A stretch of 64,000 bases of DNA. Source: Magnaporthiopsis rhizophila (Eukaryota; Ascomycota; Sordariomycetes; Magnaporthales; Magnaporthaceae). How positions within the stretch are numbered: the stretch's first letter is position 1; the number at the start of each line of letters is the position of its first letter. The translations under genes and the position numbers were made by a program. Below the pieces are notes generated by a model. The model ran no database searches. It was not told where the DNA came from and saw only the letters and a program-made list of their open reading frames with translations. The DNA lies in contig PYSS01000042.1 of NCBI GenBank assembly GCA_003049465.1, positions 124,001 through 188,000 on the forward strand, given 5' to 3'. Positions 10,049-20,970 of the stretch are shown here, piece after piece.

Positions 10049-13000
10049 ATGGCGCCTACGGACCTCGCCGAGGCCATGGACCGCCTCCAGCTCGACGACA
10101 GCGACCTGACGGACCCCATCGACGAGATTCTCTTCCAGCAGCAGTCGCCTAGCAAGCGCCGCAAGGAGTCGCCTGGCGAGATCAAGGCGAGACTCGAGCA
10201 CAAATATCTAACTCCGTCGCCCACATTTTCGACCGCCTGGCTGGACAAGCTACAGCAGTAAGCACCCCCCCAGCCTCTTTTATATCTTGCCATCCACAGC
10301 TGACGTGAATGTCCCCCAGACGCTGGCATATCCCCGTCGAATATGGCTCTCTCTTCGCCCTCCCGCCGACCCAGTCTAGAACCGTGGTGCGCTTCCAACG
10401 CCAGGGCCTCGAGGGCCGCATCGTGGGCTACGACACCGTCACCGTGCCCGCCGCCAGCGCCACGGCCAAGAACTCGACGTCGCTGCTGCGCAAGCCCGCC
10501 AACAGCGCCGACTTTGTGCGCGGCGCTGCCGGCTTCTTCCCCTTCGCCCCAGGCGGCCTGGATAGCGTCGAGGCCGCCGCCGCCCTGGACGACCAGCTGT
10601 TACGCGCCTCGGCCGGAGACCCCTCGACCTCGTCCAAGAGCAAGCTCGAGCGTGTCCTCCCCGTGGGCGACAAGGCTGGCCTCCTGCAGGTGGCACCGGG
10701 CCTGAGCAGAGGCATCGATTTGAGCCTGAGGAAAAAGTCGAAGACGGAAGAGGCAGACGCCACGGCGGTGCTAGACGAGCTGGACCAGGAGCCTGAGCCA
10801 AACCCGGACGGCAGCGACGACGAAGACGCTGAAGCGGCCAGGATTGCCGCAGACGCGGAGGCAGCGGGCGACGAAGACGCAGACACAGACGCAGACCAGG
10901 ATGAGGAGCTCGACGCACTCCTCCCCGTCGAATTCCCAGCCCTCGAGCCGCACGGGCAGCTGGCAGCATCGAGCGCGCGCAAGGCCGGACGCGAGTGGGC
11001 ACACATGGTGGATGTTGGGCGCGAGTTTACCAACTTCCGCGAGCTGGTGCCCGACATGGCGCGCGAGTGGCCGTTCGAGCTGGACACGTTCCAGAAGGAG
11101 GCCGTGTACCATCTCGAGAACGGCGACAGCGTCTTCGTGGCGGCACACACGTCGGCGGGAAAGACGGTGGTGGCCGAGTACGCCATCGCTCTGGCGGCGC
11201 GGCACATGACCAAGGCCATCTACACGAGCCCCATCAAGGCGCTGAGCAACCAAAAGTTCCGCGACTTCCGGCAGACGTTCGACGAGGTCGGCATCCTGAC
11301 GGGCGACGTGCAGATCAACCCCGAGGCCAGCTGCCTGATCATGACGACCGAGATCCTGCGCAGCATGCTGTACCGCGGCGCCGACATGATCCGCGACGTC
11401 GAGTTCGTCATATTCGACGAGGTGCACTACGTCAACGACTTTGAGCGCGGCGTCGTGTGGGAGGAGGTCATCATCATGCTGCCCGACCACGTGTCGCTGA
11501 TCCTGCTGTCGGCCACGGTCCCCAACACGTACGAGTTCGCCTCGTGGGTTGGGCGCACCAAGAAGCGCGACATCTACGTCATCTCGACGCCGAAGCGCCC
11601 CGTCCCGCTCGAGCATTATCTCTGGGGCGGCAAGGGCATCCACAAGATCGTCGACGCCGACAAGAAGTTTATCGAGAAGGGCTGGAAGGACGCCAACCTG
11701 GCCATCCAGGGCAGGGACAAGCCGCAGAACAGTGGCCCAGGCTCCGGCTCCGGCTCTGGCGGTGCTGGGAACCAGCGAGGCGGCGGCCGAGGCGGCGGTG
11801 GTCCGCAACGAGGAGGCCCTGGGGGCAGGGGCGGCGGACAGCAGCAGAGAGGCGGCCGGGGTGGTGGTGGTGGTGGCGGTGGTGGACGAGGTGGCGGCGG
11901 ACGCGGTGGCCAGGTACCTCCGCGCGCAAGCCACGCTCCCGGTCACATGGGCAGAGCCGGCCGCCAGGGAGGGTTCACGTCCATGGCGCAGGATCGCAAC
12001 TTGTGGGTGCACCTGGTGCAGTTCCTCAAGAAGTCGACGCTGCTTCCCGCCTGCATCTTCGTCTTCTCCAAGAAGCGGTGCGAGGAGAACGCGGACGCGC
12101 TGAGCAACCAGGACTTTTGCACAGCCAACGAGAAGAGTGCGATCCACATGACCATCGAGCGGTCCATCGCGCGGCTCAAGACCGAGGACCGGGTGCTGCC
12201 GCAGATCGTGCGGCTCCGGGCCCTGCTGGGGCGCGGCATCGCGGTGCACCACGGCGGGCTGCTGCCCATCGTCAAGGAGATGGTCGAAATGCTGTTTGCG
12301 CAGACGCTGGTCAAGGTGCTGTTCGCGACAGAGACGTTTGCCATGGGCCTGAACCTGCCGACGCGCACCGTGGTATTCTCCGGCTACCGCAAGCACGACG
12401 GCCACTCGTTCCGCAACTTGCTGCCAGGCGAGTACACGCAGATGGCCGGGCGGGCCGGGCGGCGTGGACTCGACACGGTGGGCTCCGTCATCATCGTGCC
12501 GCCAGGAGGTGGAGACGAGGCGCCGCCGGTGGCCGACCTCACCAAGATGATCCTGGGCGAGCCGTCTAAGCTGCGGTCGCAGTTCCGGCTGACGTACAAC
12601 ATGATCCTGAATCTGCTTCGGGTCGAGGCGCTGAAGATCGAGGAGATGATCAAGCGCAGCTTCTCGGAGCACGCGACGCAACAGCTGCTGCCCGAGCACG
12701 AAAAGGCTGTCAAGCTGTCCGAGGCGGACCTGGCCAAGGTCAAGCGGGACGAGTGCGGCGTGTGCGACGAGGGCGGCTGCATGGACGAGTGCCACCAGGC
12801 GGCGCAGGACTACCGGCAGCTGACGCAGGAGCTGTACCTGAAGCTGCTGTCGATCCCCGTCGGCCGCAAGATGTTTGCGCCGGGCCGGCTGGTGGTGTAC
12901 ATCAAGGACGGCGTGCGCACGGCGGGCATCCTGCTGAGCGAGGGCGCCAGCGCCAAGGGCGGCACCAGCAGCAGCCCCAGCAGCGGGCCAACGCTGCACG

Positions 13001-14097
13001 TGTGCGGGATCCGCAGCGGCAGGGAGACGCGCGACAACAGCGACATCATGCCCTTCCTGCCAGCCTGGGGCCGCTTCTACACGACGCTGCACGCTGTGGC
13101 AGGCAGCAGCGGCAGCAGCAAGAAGCAGCAGGTGCAGACCAAGACGCTGCACGTGCCGCTGGTGGACGTCGAGTGCCTGACGGCGCACGTCACCAAGGGC
13201 ATCGTGCCGGAGATCTTCCAGGGCGGCGAGGCGCGGGTCGAGGCGCTGGCGCAGCTGAAGCGCATCGCGGGCACGTGGGAGGCCGACTGGTGGCGCGAGG
13301 TGGACATGTCCAAGATGCGCAACCTGCAGTTCCAGGAGCTGGTGACGCGGCGGCGGCAGGCCGAGGCGACAGCCACAGGGTCGGCGGCTCTGTTGTGTCA
13401 ACAGTTTGTGCGGCACTTTGCCATGTGCCACGACCAGTGGCTGATCAAGGAGAACATCCAGCAGCTGCGGCAGGCGCTGTCGGACCAGAATCTGCAGCTG
13501 CTGCCCGACTACGAGCAGCGGATCCTAGTCCTGCGCGACCTCAACTTCATCGACGAGGCCTCGCGCATCCAGCTCAAAGGCAAGGTCGCCTGCGAGATCC
13601 ACAGCGGCGACGAGCTGGTGCTGACGGAGCTGATCCTCGACAATGTTTTGGCCGAGTACGAGCCCGCCGAGATCGCCGCCTTGCTGTCGTGCTTCGTATT
13701 CCAGGAGAAGACCGAGTCAGAGCCCTGTCTATCCCCTCGTCTGAAAAAGGGACTAGACACCATCGTGGAGCTCAGCGAAAAGGTCAACAACGTCCAGACG
13801 CTGCACCAAGTGATACAGGTGGGCGACGAGTCGGCCGACTTTGCCTCGCGGCCGCGGTTCGGCCTGGTCGAGGTCGTCTACGAGTGGGCGCGCGGCATGA
13901 GCTTCAAGAACATTACGGGCCTGACCACGGTGCTCGAGGGCACGATTGTGCGTACGATTACGAGGCTGGACGAGACGTGTCGCGAGGTCAAGAACGCGGC
14001 GCGCATCATTGGCGATCCGGAGCTGTATGTCAAGATGCAGAAGGCGCAGGAGCTGATTAAGCGGGATATTACCGCTGTTGCTAGTTTATACATGTAG
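10049..14097 (+). CDS. SKI2: Ski2 RNA helicase, cytoplasmic exosome cofactor
   Basis: Exons 10049-10257 and 10320-14097 (donor GTAAGC, phase 2) give 1328 residues. The N-terminal arm contains RWHIPVEYGSLF. The DExH helicase core has motif I with Lys351 (SAGKT), YTSPIKALSNQKFRDF, DEVH at 436-439, SATV, and motif VI QMAGRAGRRGLD near 777-788. An insertion at about 543-606 is almost pure Gly with RGG repeats. The C-terminal part has the rRNA-processing arm and DSHCT domain expected of Ski2/Mtr4 helicases. In the Ski complex it unwinds mRNA and feeds it to the cytoplasmic exosome for 3'-5' decay, and helps restrain viral RNA. A DEVH box and the cytoplasmic Ski2 N-terminal arm favour Ski2 over Mtr4. 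Confidence 0.93.
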
Positions 14098-14130
14098 CGT
14101 TGGTGCAGGAGTGTAATGAAGCCCTTTTTC

Positions 14131-14170
14131 AAAAATAAAAATAAAATAAAATAAAAATAAAAATAAAAAT
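14131..14170. repeat. (AAAAT)n-like simple repeat
   Basis: About 40 bp of A-runs separated by single T, 34 bp after the SKI2 stop, probably in its 3' UTR. Confidence 0.8.
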
Positions 14171-15202
14171 TTACGGGAAGCCATAATGCACGCAATGTTC
14201 CTAGCCTTTATTTACCTAACCACCCTATGAACCTGATGGCATAACGACCCGCCCATACAAAAGCAGTCGATGTCGGACATCAAACATTGGATGGGGTATT
14301 GCTGTAATGTGGTCCGTTAATCTACGCATTCGTATTCGTGGGCGATGCGGAAGACTACCTGCTGGTAACGGTGGAATCCTGTTGGTGCATGACGATGAGG
14401 TGCCGCGCAGGAGCTGTGGCAGCTTGCCACCAGACCGAAGGATTCCATTTCGGACATGGCTTTAGAGAAAGTACCTTGTCCTCACTTGGTCATAACGGTA
14501 TTGGGGCATGTTTGGACGCCGCCACCTTTGTCTGATATCTTTTCTATCCCGTGTTTCTTCCTGTTGATGTTCCTTGTACTATTCCTATTTTTACTTGTTT
14601 GTATGTGTTTTTTTTCCCTTTTATATTTTCTTTTTTTTTTCCTCAGTCTATTCCTATCTCTTCCCCTTTTCCTATTTCTTTATTCACTCCTTCGCTTTAT
14701 TCCCGTCTTGTCAGCATACCATTATGCGCGTTGCGATCAGTGAAAGGGGTTGGTCACGGAAGGCCACCGGAACGCCCAGATCCAGGGAGCTTCCGGGAGT
14801 GCCAAGCGAAACCAGAGGAACAGCCCTTTGGCAATCGGCTTTGCGTATTTACACCTGTTCTCCTTTGCTCCCTCCCTTGGGCAGATATATCCCTCCTCCT
14901 CACGCACAATACAAAAACAAAACCCTTTTTCCAAATGGCGACGATTATTTATTATTCCCTCTGAGAACCTCCGTGCCGACAGAAGTACATACAAACTCCC
15001 ACTGATAGTAACAAAACCTGGCGTATACGGATCCACCACCGTACCGCGAACAAGACTGTTCAAGTACCTCTGGAGCTGCGCTGCGTCCTGGGCGAGAGTG
15101 GAGCCGACGCAGGGCGATAGGGTCTGCTGTTCATGGATTAAGTACGGCAGCCACAGAATCCAGTCGGACCTCACAGCTTCCTCACTGGGACACACCTTCA
15201 AC
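14171..15202. other. Intergenic region upstream of the DUF7924 gene
   Basis: About 1 kb with no convincing gene. A very T-rich block lies at about 14560-14700. The frame of the next gene stays open upstream to about 14750, but that part has no family resemblance and is taken as leader. Confidence 0.45.
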
Positions 15203-16234
15203 ATGGAGCACTCGCGCAAACGACCACGGGCCCAAGACCGAGCTCCCACCGCCTTCTGGGTCCAACAGGGACGCTGGCCGCCCGAGCAGTCGTCGCCGTG
15301 GTCGTCGTCGGGCCGGTCGCACTCGACGCAGGCGAGCACCCAGAGGTCGCGAGAGGAGAAGAGCACGCATTACCGAAGCCCACGTTACTGGGCGGTCCTC
15401 GAGGCCAGGGGCAGCTTCAGGGGTAAGTCGGACTTGGGCATCTCGCCCGCCAGCGAGGCGTTCTGCTACATCCTGCTGGAAAACCCGGAGACGCCGCAGC
15501 CGGACGGCTCGCTCTTCGACGACGGCGTCTTCAAGTCCACCTGCAAGGGCGTCGCGGGCCGCAGCAAAGCTAGGGTCATGCGCGATATCACGCCGCTGAT
15601 CGCACCCTCGGCCGAACTCCTCGCCATCAGGGACCCCGGGGGCGCTGCGGGGCTGCTCGGGCGCCTGGTGGTTGAGAGCGTCAACGAGAGCTGGAACAAC
15701 TCAACGCCCTTCCTCGGAACCCGGCCGCCGCAGCCCGATTACTCGGTCGGATTCAAGCGACAGGCCTTTTCCGACGAGCAATTCAAGAAGCTCTCGCCCC
15801 TGGTCGGCGACTGGATCAGGGGCGACCAGTGCTACTTAATGGGCACGTACCGCATGTCTTCCCCGTTTTTCACCTGCGAGGTCAAGTGCGCCGACGAGGG
15901 GCTTGAAACGGCGGACCGCCAGAACGCGCACAGCATGACGCTGGCCGCGAGGGCGGTCGTCAAGCTTTTTCAGCTCGTCGAGCGCGAGGCCGAAATCGAC
16001 CGCGAGCTGCTCGCGTTTTCCATCTCGCACGACGACCAGGAAGTCCGCATCTACGGCGAGTATCCGGTCCTGGGCGGCGACGGCGCGGATACGAAATACT
16101 ACCGCCACCTGATCCACTGCTTTTCCTCTGTCGCGCTCAACGGTAGGGAGAGGTGGACGGCGTACCGGTTCACGAGGAACCTGTACGGCGAGTGGATGCC
16201 CATGCACTTTTGCCAGGATCTGCTCCGCCATTGA
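15203..16234 (+). CDS. DUF7924 family fungal protein, possible nuclease-like fold
   Basis: Intronless, 343 residues from the ATG at 15203. I chose this start because family members begin with a short basic leader followed by a TxFWxxxGRWP motif, here at about 16-27. An in-frame start farther up is possible but unsupported. The conserved body has KSDLGIS, the SVNESWNNSTPFLGTRPPQP block, PDYSVGFKR, CEVKC, ADRQNAHSM, LAFSISHD and VRIYGEYPV. Asp179 of PDYS with Glu226-x-Lys228 of CEVKC resembles the D...ExK core of PD-(D/E)XK enzymes; that link is my inference. The family is common and multicopy in Sordariomycetes and has no known function. It sits alone in a gene-poor stretch. Confidence 0.85.
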   Translation: MEHSRKRPRAQDRAPTAFWVQQGRWPPEQSSPWSSSGRSHSTQASTQRSREEKSTHYRSPRYWAVLEARGSFRGKSDLGISPASEAFCYILLENPETPQPDGSLFDDGVFKSTCKGVAGRSKARVMRDITPLIAPSAELLAIRDPGGAAGLLGRLVVESVNESWNNSTPFLGTRPPQPDYSVGFKRQAFSDEQFKKLSPLVGDWIRGDQCYLMGTYRMSSPFFTCEVKCADEGLETADRQNAHSMTLAARAVVKLFQLVEREAEIDRELLAFSISHDDQEVRIYGEYPVLGGDGADTKYYRHLIHCFSSVALNGRERWTAYRFTRNLYGEWMPMHFCQDLLRH

Positions 16235-18031
16235 CCAGGTTCCGTCCGAGGAACTGGCTCTCGCATTTGCCCAGGGGACCGGTGGTTCTTCCCAGGGGCT
16301 CGACGGCCTTGATTTGCACGACGGCGACGGCGACGCCACGGCCGCTGTCACAAGGCAGCTCCCCGTCGAGCATAGTTGACCACCGACTTACTCCGGACAC
16401 GTCTTCCGGATCGCGCAGCTAAGCGGTAGAGGACGTGCGGGACGACGGGATGAACTGTTAATCGCAAACAAGTGGGAAAAGAGAAATAGGAAGAAAAACT
16501 GATAAATTTCTGGATCGGTTACGGCATCGATCCCTCCATTTTCACCCGGTAGAGCTGGTTAATATAAACGGGACCCTGGGAAGACAAATCTGCCTGGAGT
16601 GATTCCAGCAAGCAGGGCCGGGAAAACAGCTCAGCGGGCGGATGAGTATTTATAAATGCGACGAGCTCGGTACATAATTCCCACACATGTTTCGTACGGT
16701 CCGGATAAAAAAAGCCTTCGAGGTGTACAGGGGGTTCGGCCATCCAAACGTACGGGTTGCAGGGCAGGGCCAACATGATGCGAATGACCCTCGAAGGCTA
16801 CAAGCTGCTACATACCGAGACGAAAGCCAACGTCAGGTCGAAAGACGCTACTAGCTGTGGACATGTACAACAAGGACTGTCCTGGATGGATCCCGGGGTG
16901 GTACAGCTACGGATAGCCGGGCAGAGATGACAGGAACTTTCCATGGACGAGGCAGAAGACGTCATATTCGGCCCCGGCCAAGAGATGCCCGGCGCACAAA
17001 AAGGCAGGCAGTCAGGAGTCCAACCGTCAGGTCCTGAAATCCACGACCCACGGTGACAGGGTTGTGTGTGTTTTTTGTGTACTTTCACACTTGCTTCCTC
17101 CACAGACGGCACATGGACAGTTGCGCCAGATATTCGAGGGGATCCCCAAGATGCGCGCGCCTCCCAAGAGACATGCTCTGTAGCCGCGGGGGATCCCTGG
17201 AGTCTGGACATACATCTCCCATCATAGACAAGACCAGCTTTGTTGGAGTGGCGAGAGACGTCGAGTTTCCAGCCATTTTGGAGCCGTTGTCATTCGCTAC
17301 AATTTGCCAGAGAGTCTTGTCCCCAGCCGCTCCAATCGAACGTCGAACGACCCGGGCAACCATCCGCACAACGGTTTCGCCCACGGCCGGACTCCCTTGT
17401 CTACGAGCTTTCGCTCCACCGCCTTGCGTGCCTTATGCAACAAAAAACAGTGCACAATTTTGTCCTGTCGCCGTCCTTCCAGGCATGTTCCTCCAGCTCC
17501 GCAGCGGCCTCCCTACACTCCCCGCCCGTCCGGTACCCCTTTTGAAGCTGTTATGTGAGGTTATCGGTCATACTTACTGTACTCTGTCACACTCGTGCTC
17601 TTTGTTACTCCTTATGACAGTGGTCGACATTGCTGGAGGGGCATCGGGTTTCCGCATGGATACCTATATATATACGCGGGAAGCCAATCACAATGACTGT
17701 TCCTCCGCTCTTGGCTCTGGCAATCCCGAAAGCTCCCGGGATCCAGAGGACCGCGTGGCCATCCATACCAGGGCTATTCCAACAGTTCATCCTTATTGTG
17801 TCACGTCGCACGGCACGACGTCTAGATCAGCAGAGCAAGGGAGACCCATATCCAATGGGCGCGTGAATTCATGATCTAAAGAAGCGAACCAATGAAGAAA
17901 ACGGGTTGAACCAAAAAACAAAAAAAAAGTGATATTCGACAGCCTCATGTCTCGTAGGTGATGCTCCTGAACGCCAGCCGACCGGAAATATGTAGGAGAG
18001 AAAGGAAACAGCGAACAGAGAAGGAGACAAG
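16235..18031. other. Gene-poor stretch, 1.8 kb
   Basis: No supported gene. An 85-codon minus-strand frame at 16519-16776 is the most protein-like piece and is listed separately. Long open frames at 17053-17874 lack coding character. Confidence 0.45.
16519..16776 (-). other. Possible small ORF or orphan exon
   Basis: An 85-codon frame encodes a segment with a balanced composition (Trp, Tyr, Phe and acidic residues, for example VWELCTELVAFINTHPP). It reads more like protein than the surrounding DNA, but no family is recognised and no joining exon was found upstream. It could be a small gene, a last exon or a relic. Confidence 0.2.
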
Positions 18032-18733
18032 TCAGATAGCCCGCAGCGCCTTCAGCCGCTGGTTAAGCTCATCCTCCGCCTCGGCCGACGGTTCCGTCGC
18101 CCCCTCCCTGGCCGCGGGGTCCGCCTTGCTGGGCGCCGAAAACTCCTTCCCAAGACTGACCCCCACGCTGTCGGCCATCTTGGCCAGATACTCGTCCACC
18201 ACCTCGTCGTTCACCTGGGTCCCCGTGCGCGACGCCATGGCCTCGCGGTATATGCTGTTGGTCAGCTGCTGCTCCTGGATCTGGCGGGTGGCCTCCTCGA
18301 CGGAGCGCATGGACCGTTCCGGGTCGTTGCGCTTCATGAACCAGCTGGACAGGCGGGAGACGTTGTCGAGGTGCTGCGTCGTCTGCAGCATCAGGTGCTG
18401 CTGCTCGATGTCGGCTTGGAAGCCCGCTGCCATCTGGGCGGTGGACTCCATCTGGAGCTTCGATTCTTGCAGCTTTACTTTGAGCTGGGCCTTTTGGCGG
18501 GCCTGCTCCATCTTGCCGGCCTTGAGGCAGGCGGCAACCTGCTTGTCGAGGTCGTTCATTTGCTTGTCGAGTTTGGCGATTGCGCGGTTTGTTTGCTTGA
18601 CGAGCATCTAGGTGTTGCGAGAAAGTTAGCGACGGGGCAAAGCGTTGATGGAAGGGGAGGCGAGAAGAGGATTCCATACCCCCGACTTGATGCGCGCGTC
18701 GGTGAGCGCGGCTTGCTGGCGTGCTGTCGACAT
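18032..18733 (-). CDS. ESCRT-III-like (Snf7 family) protein with C-terminal MIM1 motif
   Basis: Minus-strand exons 18733-18680 and 18607-18032 (donor GTATGG, phase 0) give 209 residues. The first 110 residues form long amphipathic helices. A basic helix with RAIAKLDKQMNDLDKQVAACLKAGK is followed by a KVKLQESKLQMESTAQM helix, as in Snf7-domain proteins. The acidic, Ala-rich C-terminal third ends in EDELNQRLKALRAI, which fits the MIM1 helix (leucines and Arg at fixed spacing) that binds MIT domains such as that of the ATPase Vps4. ESCRT-III subunits polymerise on endosomal membranes during multivesicular body sorting. It does not match Snf7, Vps2, Vps20, Vps24, Vps60 or Did2 closely enough to assign, so it may be a divergent member. 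Confidence 0.6.
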
Positions 18734-19021
18734 TGTGGAGTGCGACAAGCGGTTCGTGGAAGAGGATGGTCGTGTCGCGTCGATAGGAGAGGCAGCAGAC
18801 GGGTCGGGACAGATGGAGGAGTGATGGTATGAATGAATAGACACAGGCAACGGTTGCTCTTTGTCGGCGGTGATTGACCTTGAGGCTGTCGGGACCCACT
18901 AGGCGGGGTGGCTTGGGGCCATGTCATCATTGTGGCTGAGCAAGCCACTGGGGCTGGGCTGCCTCTTTATATGTATCGCATCGATTGCTACTCCAGCTCA
19001 CAAACCTAAACACAACAACAC

Positions 19022-20539
19022 CTACACGGTCCTCCTCCTCTCAACCTTAATCCACATATCCTCAAAGTAGCTAACACCCCCCTTGTACACATACCTCCCC
19101 GGCCGCGTCCTGTCCATCAGCACTGGCCTGAAGTGCCGCAAAAACTGCAGCGGCCCCTTGTACAGCTCCATCATGGCGATGTGCTTACCCAGACACTCGC
19201 GCGGCCCGTAGCCAAACGCCATGCTGTACTTTAGCATCTCGCGGGTCCTGTTCTCATCCTCGAGCCACCGCTCCGGCCTGAACTCGTCCGTGTCGTCCCC
19301 GTAAATGGCCGGGTCGCGGTGCACCAGCCACGGGTTGCACGTCAGCTCGGTGCCCTCGGGTGCGACCTGCCCGTACAGCTCCAGCCCGCCGGGCCCGGCC
19401 AGCCGCGGGAAGATGTTGGGCGCCGCAGGGTTGAGCCGCATCGTCTCGCGCACGCAGGCGACGTAGTAAGGGCAGTGGGCCGCCACCTCGTCGTGCTGCG
19501 GGGTGGTGGCTGACAGTTTCCCCTCGCGCGTGGCGGCGTCGATCTCGGCTGTGACCTTCTCGTACACGGCAGGATGCGCCATCAGGTGCATCATGAGCGC
19601 GTTGAAGGTCGTGCCCGTCGTGTCGGCGCCGGCCAGCAGGACCAGCAGGATCTCGGCGCGCACGTACTCGAGCTCCAGCGGCTTTCCATGCTCGTCGCGG
19701 GCCTCAAGGAAAGTCTGCAGCAGGTCGATGCGCCCACCCGTCGTCCCCTTGGCGTTGGCCTCGATGCGCTCGGCGATCAGGCGGTCGCGGAACCGCATCA
19801 GCTTTCCGATACCCGAGTCCTGCTCTGGCGACGCGACCAGGTACTTGCCCAGAAACGTCGATTTCACCCAGTTGGTAAAAGGCCAGCACCGGGCCATGAA
19901 GCCAAAGGGCACCAGGCCATCATGAAACCCCTGGATGAGCCCCTCGACGTCGCGCTCCTGCTCGATAAAGCCAAAGGGTTGCCCGAACCCGACCTCGGAA
20001 ATAATGTCGTAGGCCATGTAGACGGCCCAGGGGGCAAAGTCAAAGGCCTCGCCCGTGGCGGCAAACCGCGTCTGCAGCTTGTGCATCCAGCGCTCGATGT
20101 TGGCGTCCAGCAGCGTCTCCATGCGGCGCACGCTAGAAAATGAATAAGGTGCGGCGGCGATCTTGCGGAAATGGGTATGCTGCTTGGCGTCCTGCATGTT
20201 GAAGAGCGACTCGGTCTTGCCGAAACTGCCCGTGATGTAGTGCTGCGACTTGTGCGCGTTGCGGGAGTAGATGTCGGGCAGCCGCCGGGCGTCGCTGACG
20301 GACAGCATGGTAGGCGTCACTCGCACCACGGGGCCGTGGATGCGGTGCAGCTCGCGGAAGACCTGGGGCTCGTCCTCCTTGACGTTGTGGTACGCGATCC
20401 AGAGCCGCGTGACAGAAGCCCAGAAGGGGCCGGGGAACTTGGCCAAGGGGCTGAGGAAGCGGTACCGGACCACCTGGGCCAGGGCCTTGAAGGCCACGTA
20501 GGCGAGGAGGAGGAGGACGAGGTTCGCTGCGAGGGCCAT
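19022..20539 (-). CDS. Cytochrome P450 monooxygenase
   Basis: Intronless, 505 residues. An N-terminal membrane anchor spans about residues 4-22, followed by the Pro-rich hinge with FPGPFWAS. The I-helix AGADTT motif is at 303-308, an ExxR motif (ETMR) follows, then a FRPERW segment and the heme loop FGYGPRECLG with ligand Cys449. The overall pattern recalls fungal P450s annotated as pisatin demethylase-like or benzoate 4-monooxygenase-like. These act at the ER on small hydrophobic substrates with electrons from NADPH-P450 reductase. No biosynthetic partners flank it, so the substrate cannot be inferred. Confidence 0.92.
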   Translation of the reverse strand: MALAANLVLLLLAYVAFKALAQVVRYRFLSPLAKFPGPFWASVTRLWIAYHNVKEDEPQVFRELHRIHGPVVRVTPTMLSVSDARRLPDIYSRNAHKSQHYITGSFGKTESLFNMQDAKQHTHFRKIAAAPYSFSSVRRMETLLDANIERWMHKLQTRFAATGEAFDFAPWAVYMAYDIISEVGFGQPFGFIEQERDVEGLIQGFHDGLVPFGFMARCWPFTNWVKSTFLGKYLVASPEQDSGIGKLMRFRDRLIAERIEANAKGTTGGRIDLLQTFLEARDEHGKPLELEYVRAEILLVLLAGADTTGTTFNALMMHLMAHPAVYEKVTAEIDAATREGKLSATTPQHDEVAAHCPYYVACVRETMRLNPAAPNIFPRLAGPGGLELYGQVAPEGTELTCNPWLVHRDPAIYGDDTDEFRPERWLEDENRTREMLKYSMAFGYGPRECLGKHIAMMELYKGPLQFLRHFRPVLMDRTRPGRYVYKGGVSYFEDMWIKVERRRTV

Positions 20540-20970
20540 CTTGGTGTTCTGTGTTCTCTGTTCCTATGTTGACCCTTGTTGGCCTGGCTCTCTCTCTCCG
20601 GCTCAAGAGATGGACGTACTCTGTGCTTTGCACCCAGCCAGTTATGAGTTACATATTATAACGTCCCACGGCACCGACACGCCGTCATGCCCGACAGAGG
20701 AGGGACGCCGATCAACACTCTGTCGGGCCAGAAAAGTGGAGGGCTGCAAGCGAGGGATGAAGAAATTGATTGCGGAGCCAACATTGTCTGCAGAAAGAGC
20801 TGTTGTTACGTTACAGTGAATCCCCCTGAGGGGTTGGGCTACCGTCACACGCGCATGGTGCCACAGCCATCATGCAAAGAAATCGTTACATAACGGTGAT
20901 GGCATTATGCGTGCATCCACGCCGGGGATCAACTCCAACCGGTGACATCCCCGTCGTCTCCACCGCCTCC
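20540..20970. other. Intergenic, upstream of the P450 gene
   Basis: About 430 bp between the P450 start and the 3' end of the rhodopsin-like gene. No gene seen; probably the P450 promoter. Confidence 0.5.

Noticed and set aside
10771..13431. 886-codon open frame antisense to SKI2
   Set aside because: It mirrors the SKI2 coding frame. GC-rich third positions remove stops from the opposite strand. The product is Arg/His/Leu-rich and matches no family.
14560..14710. T-rich block as a transposon end or poly-A relic
   Set aside because: No target-site duplication, terminal repeat or coding remnant is visible beside it.
17053..17874. 273-codon plus-strand frame
   Set aside because: Composition is that of random DNA, with many Cys, Arg and Ser and no domain; codon bias is unlike neighbouring genes.
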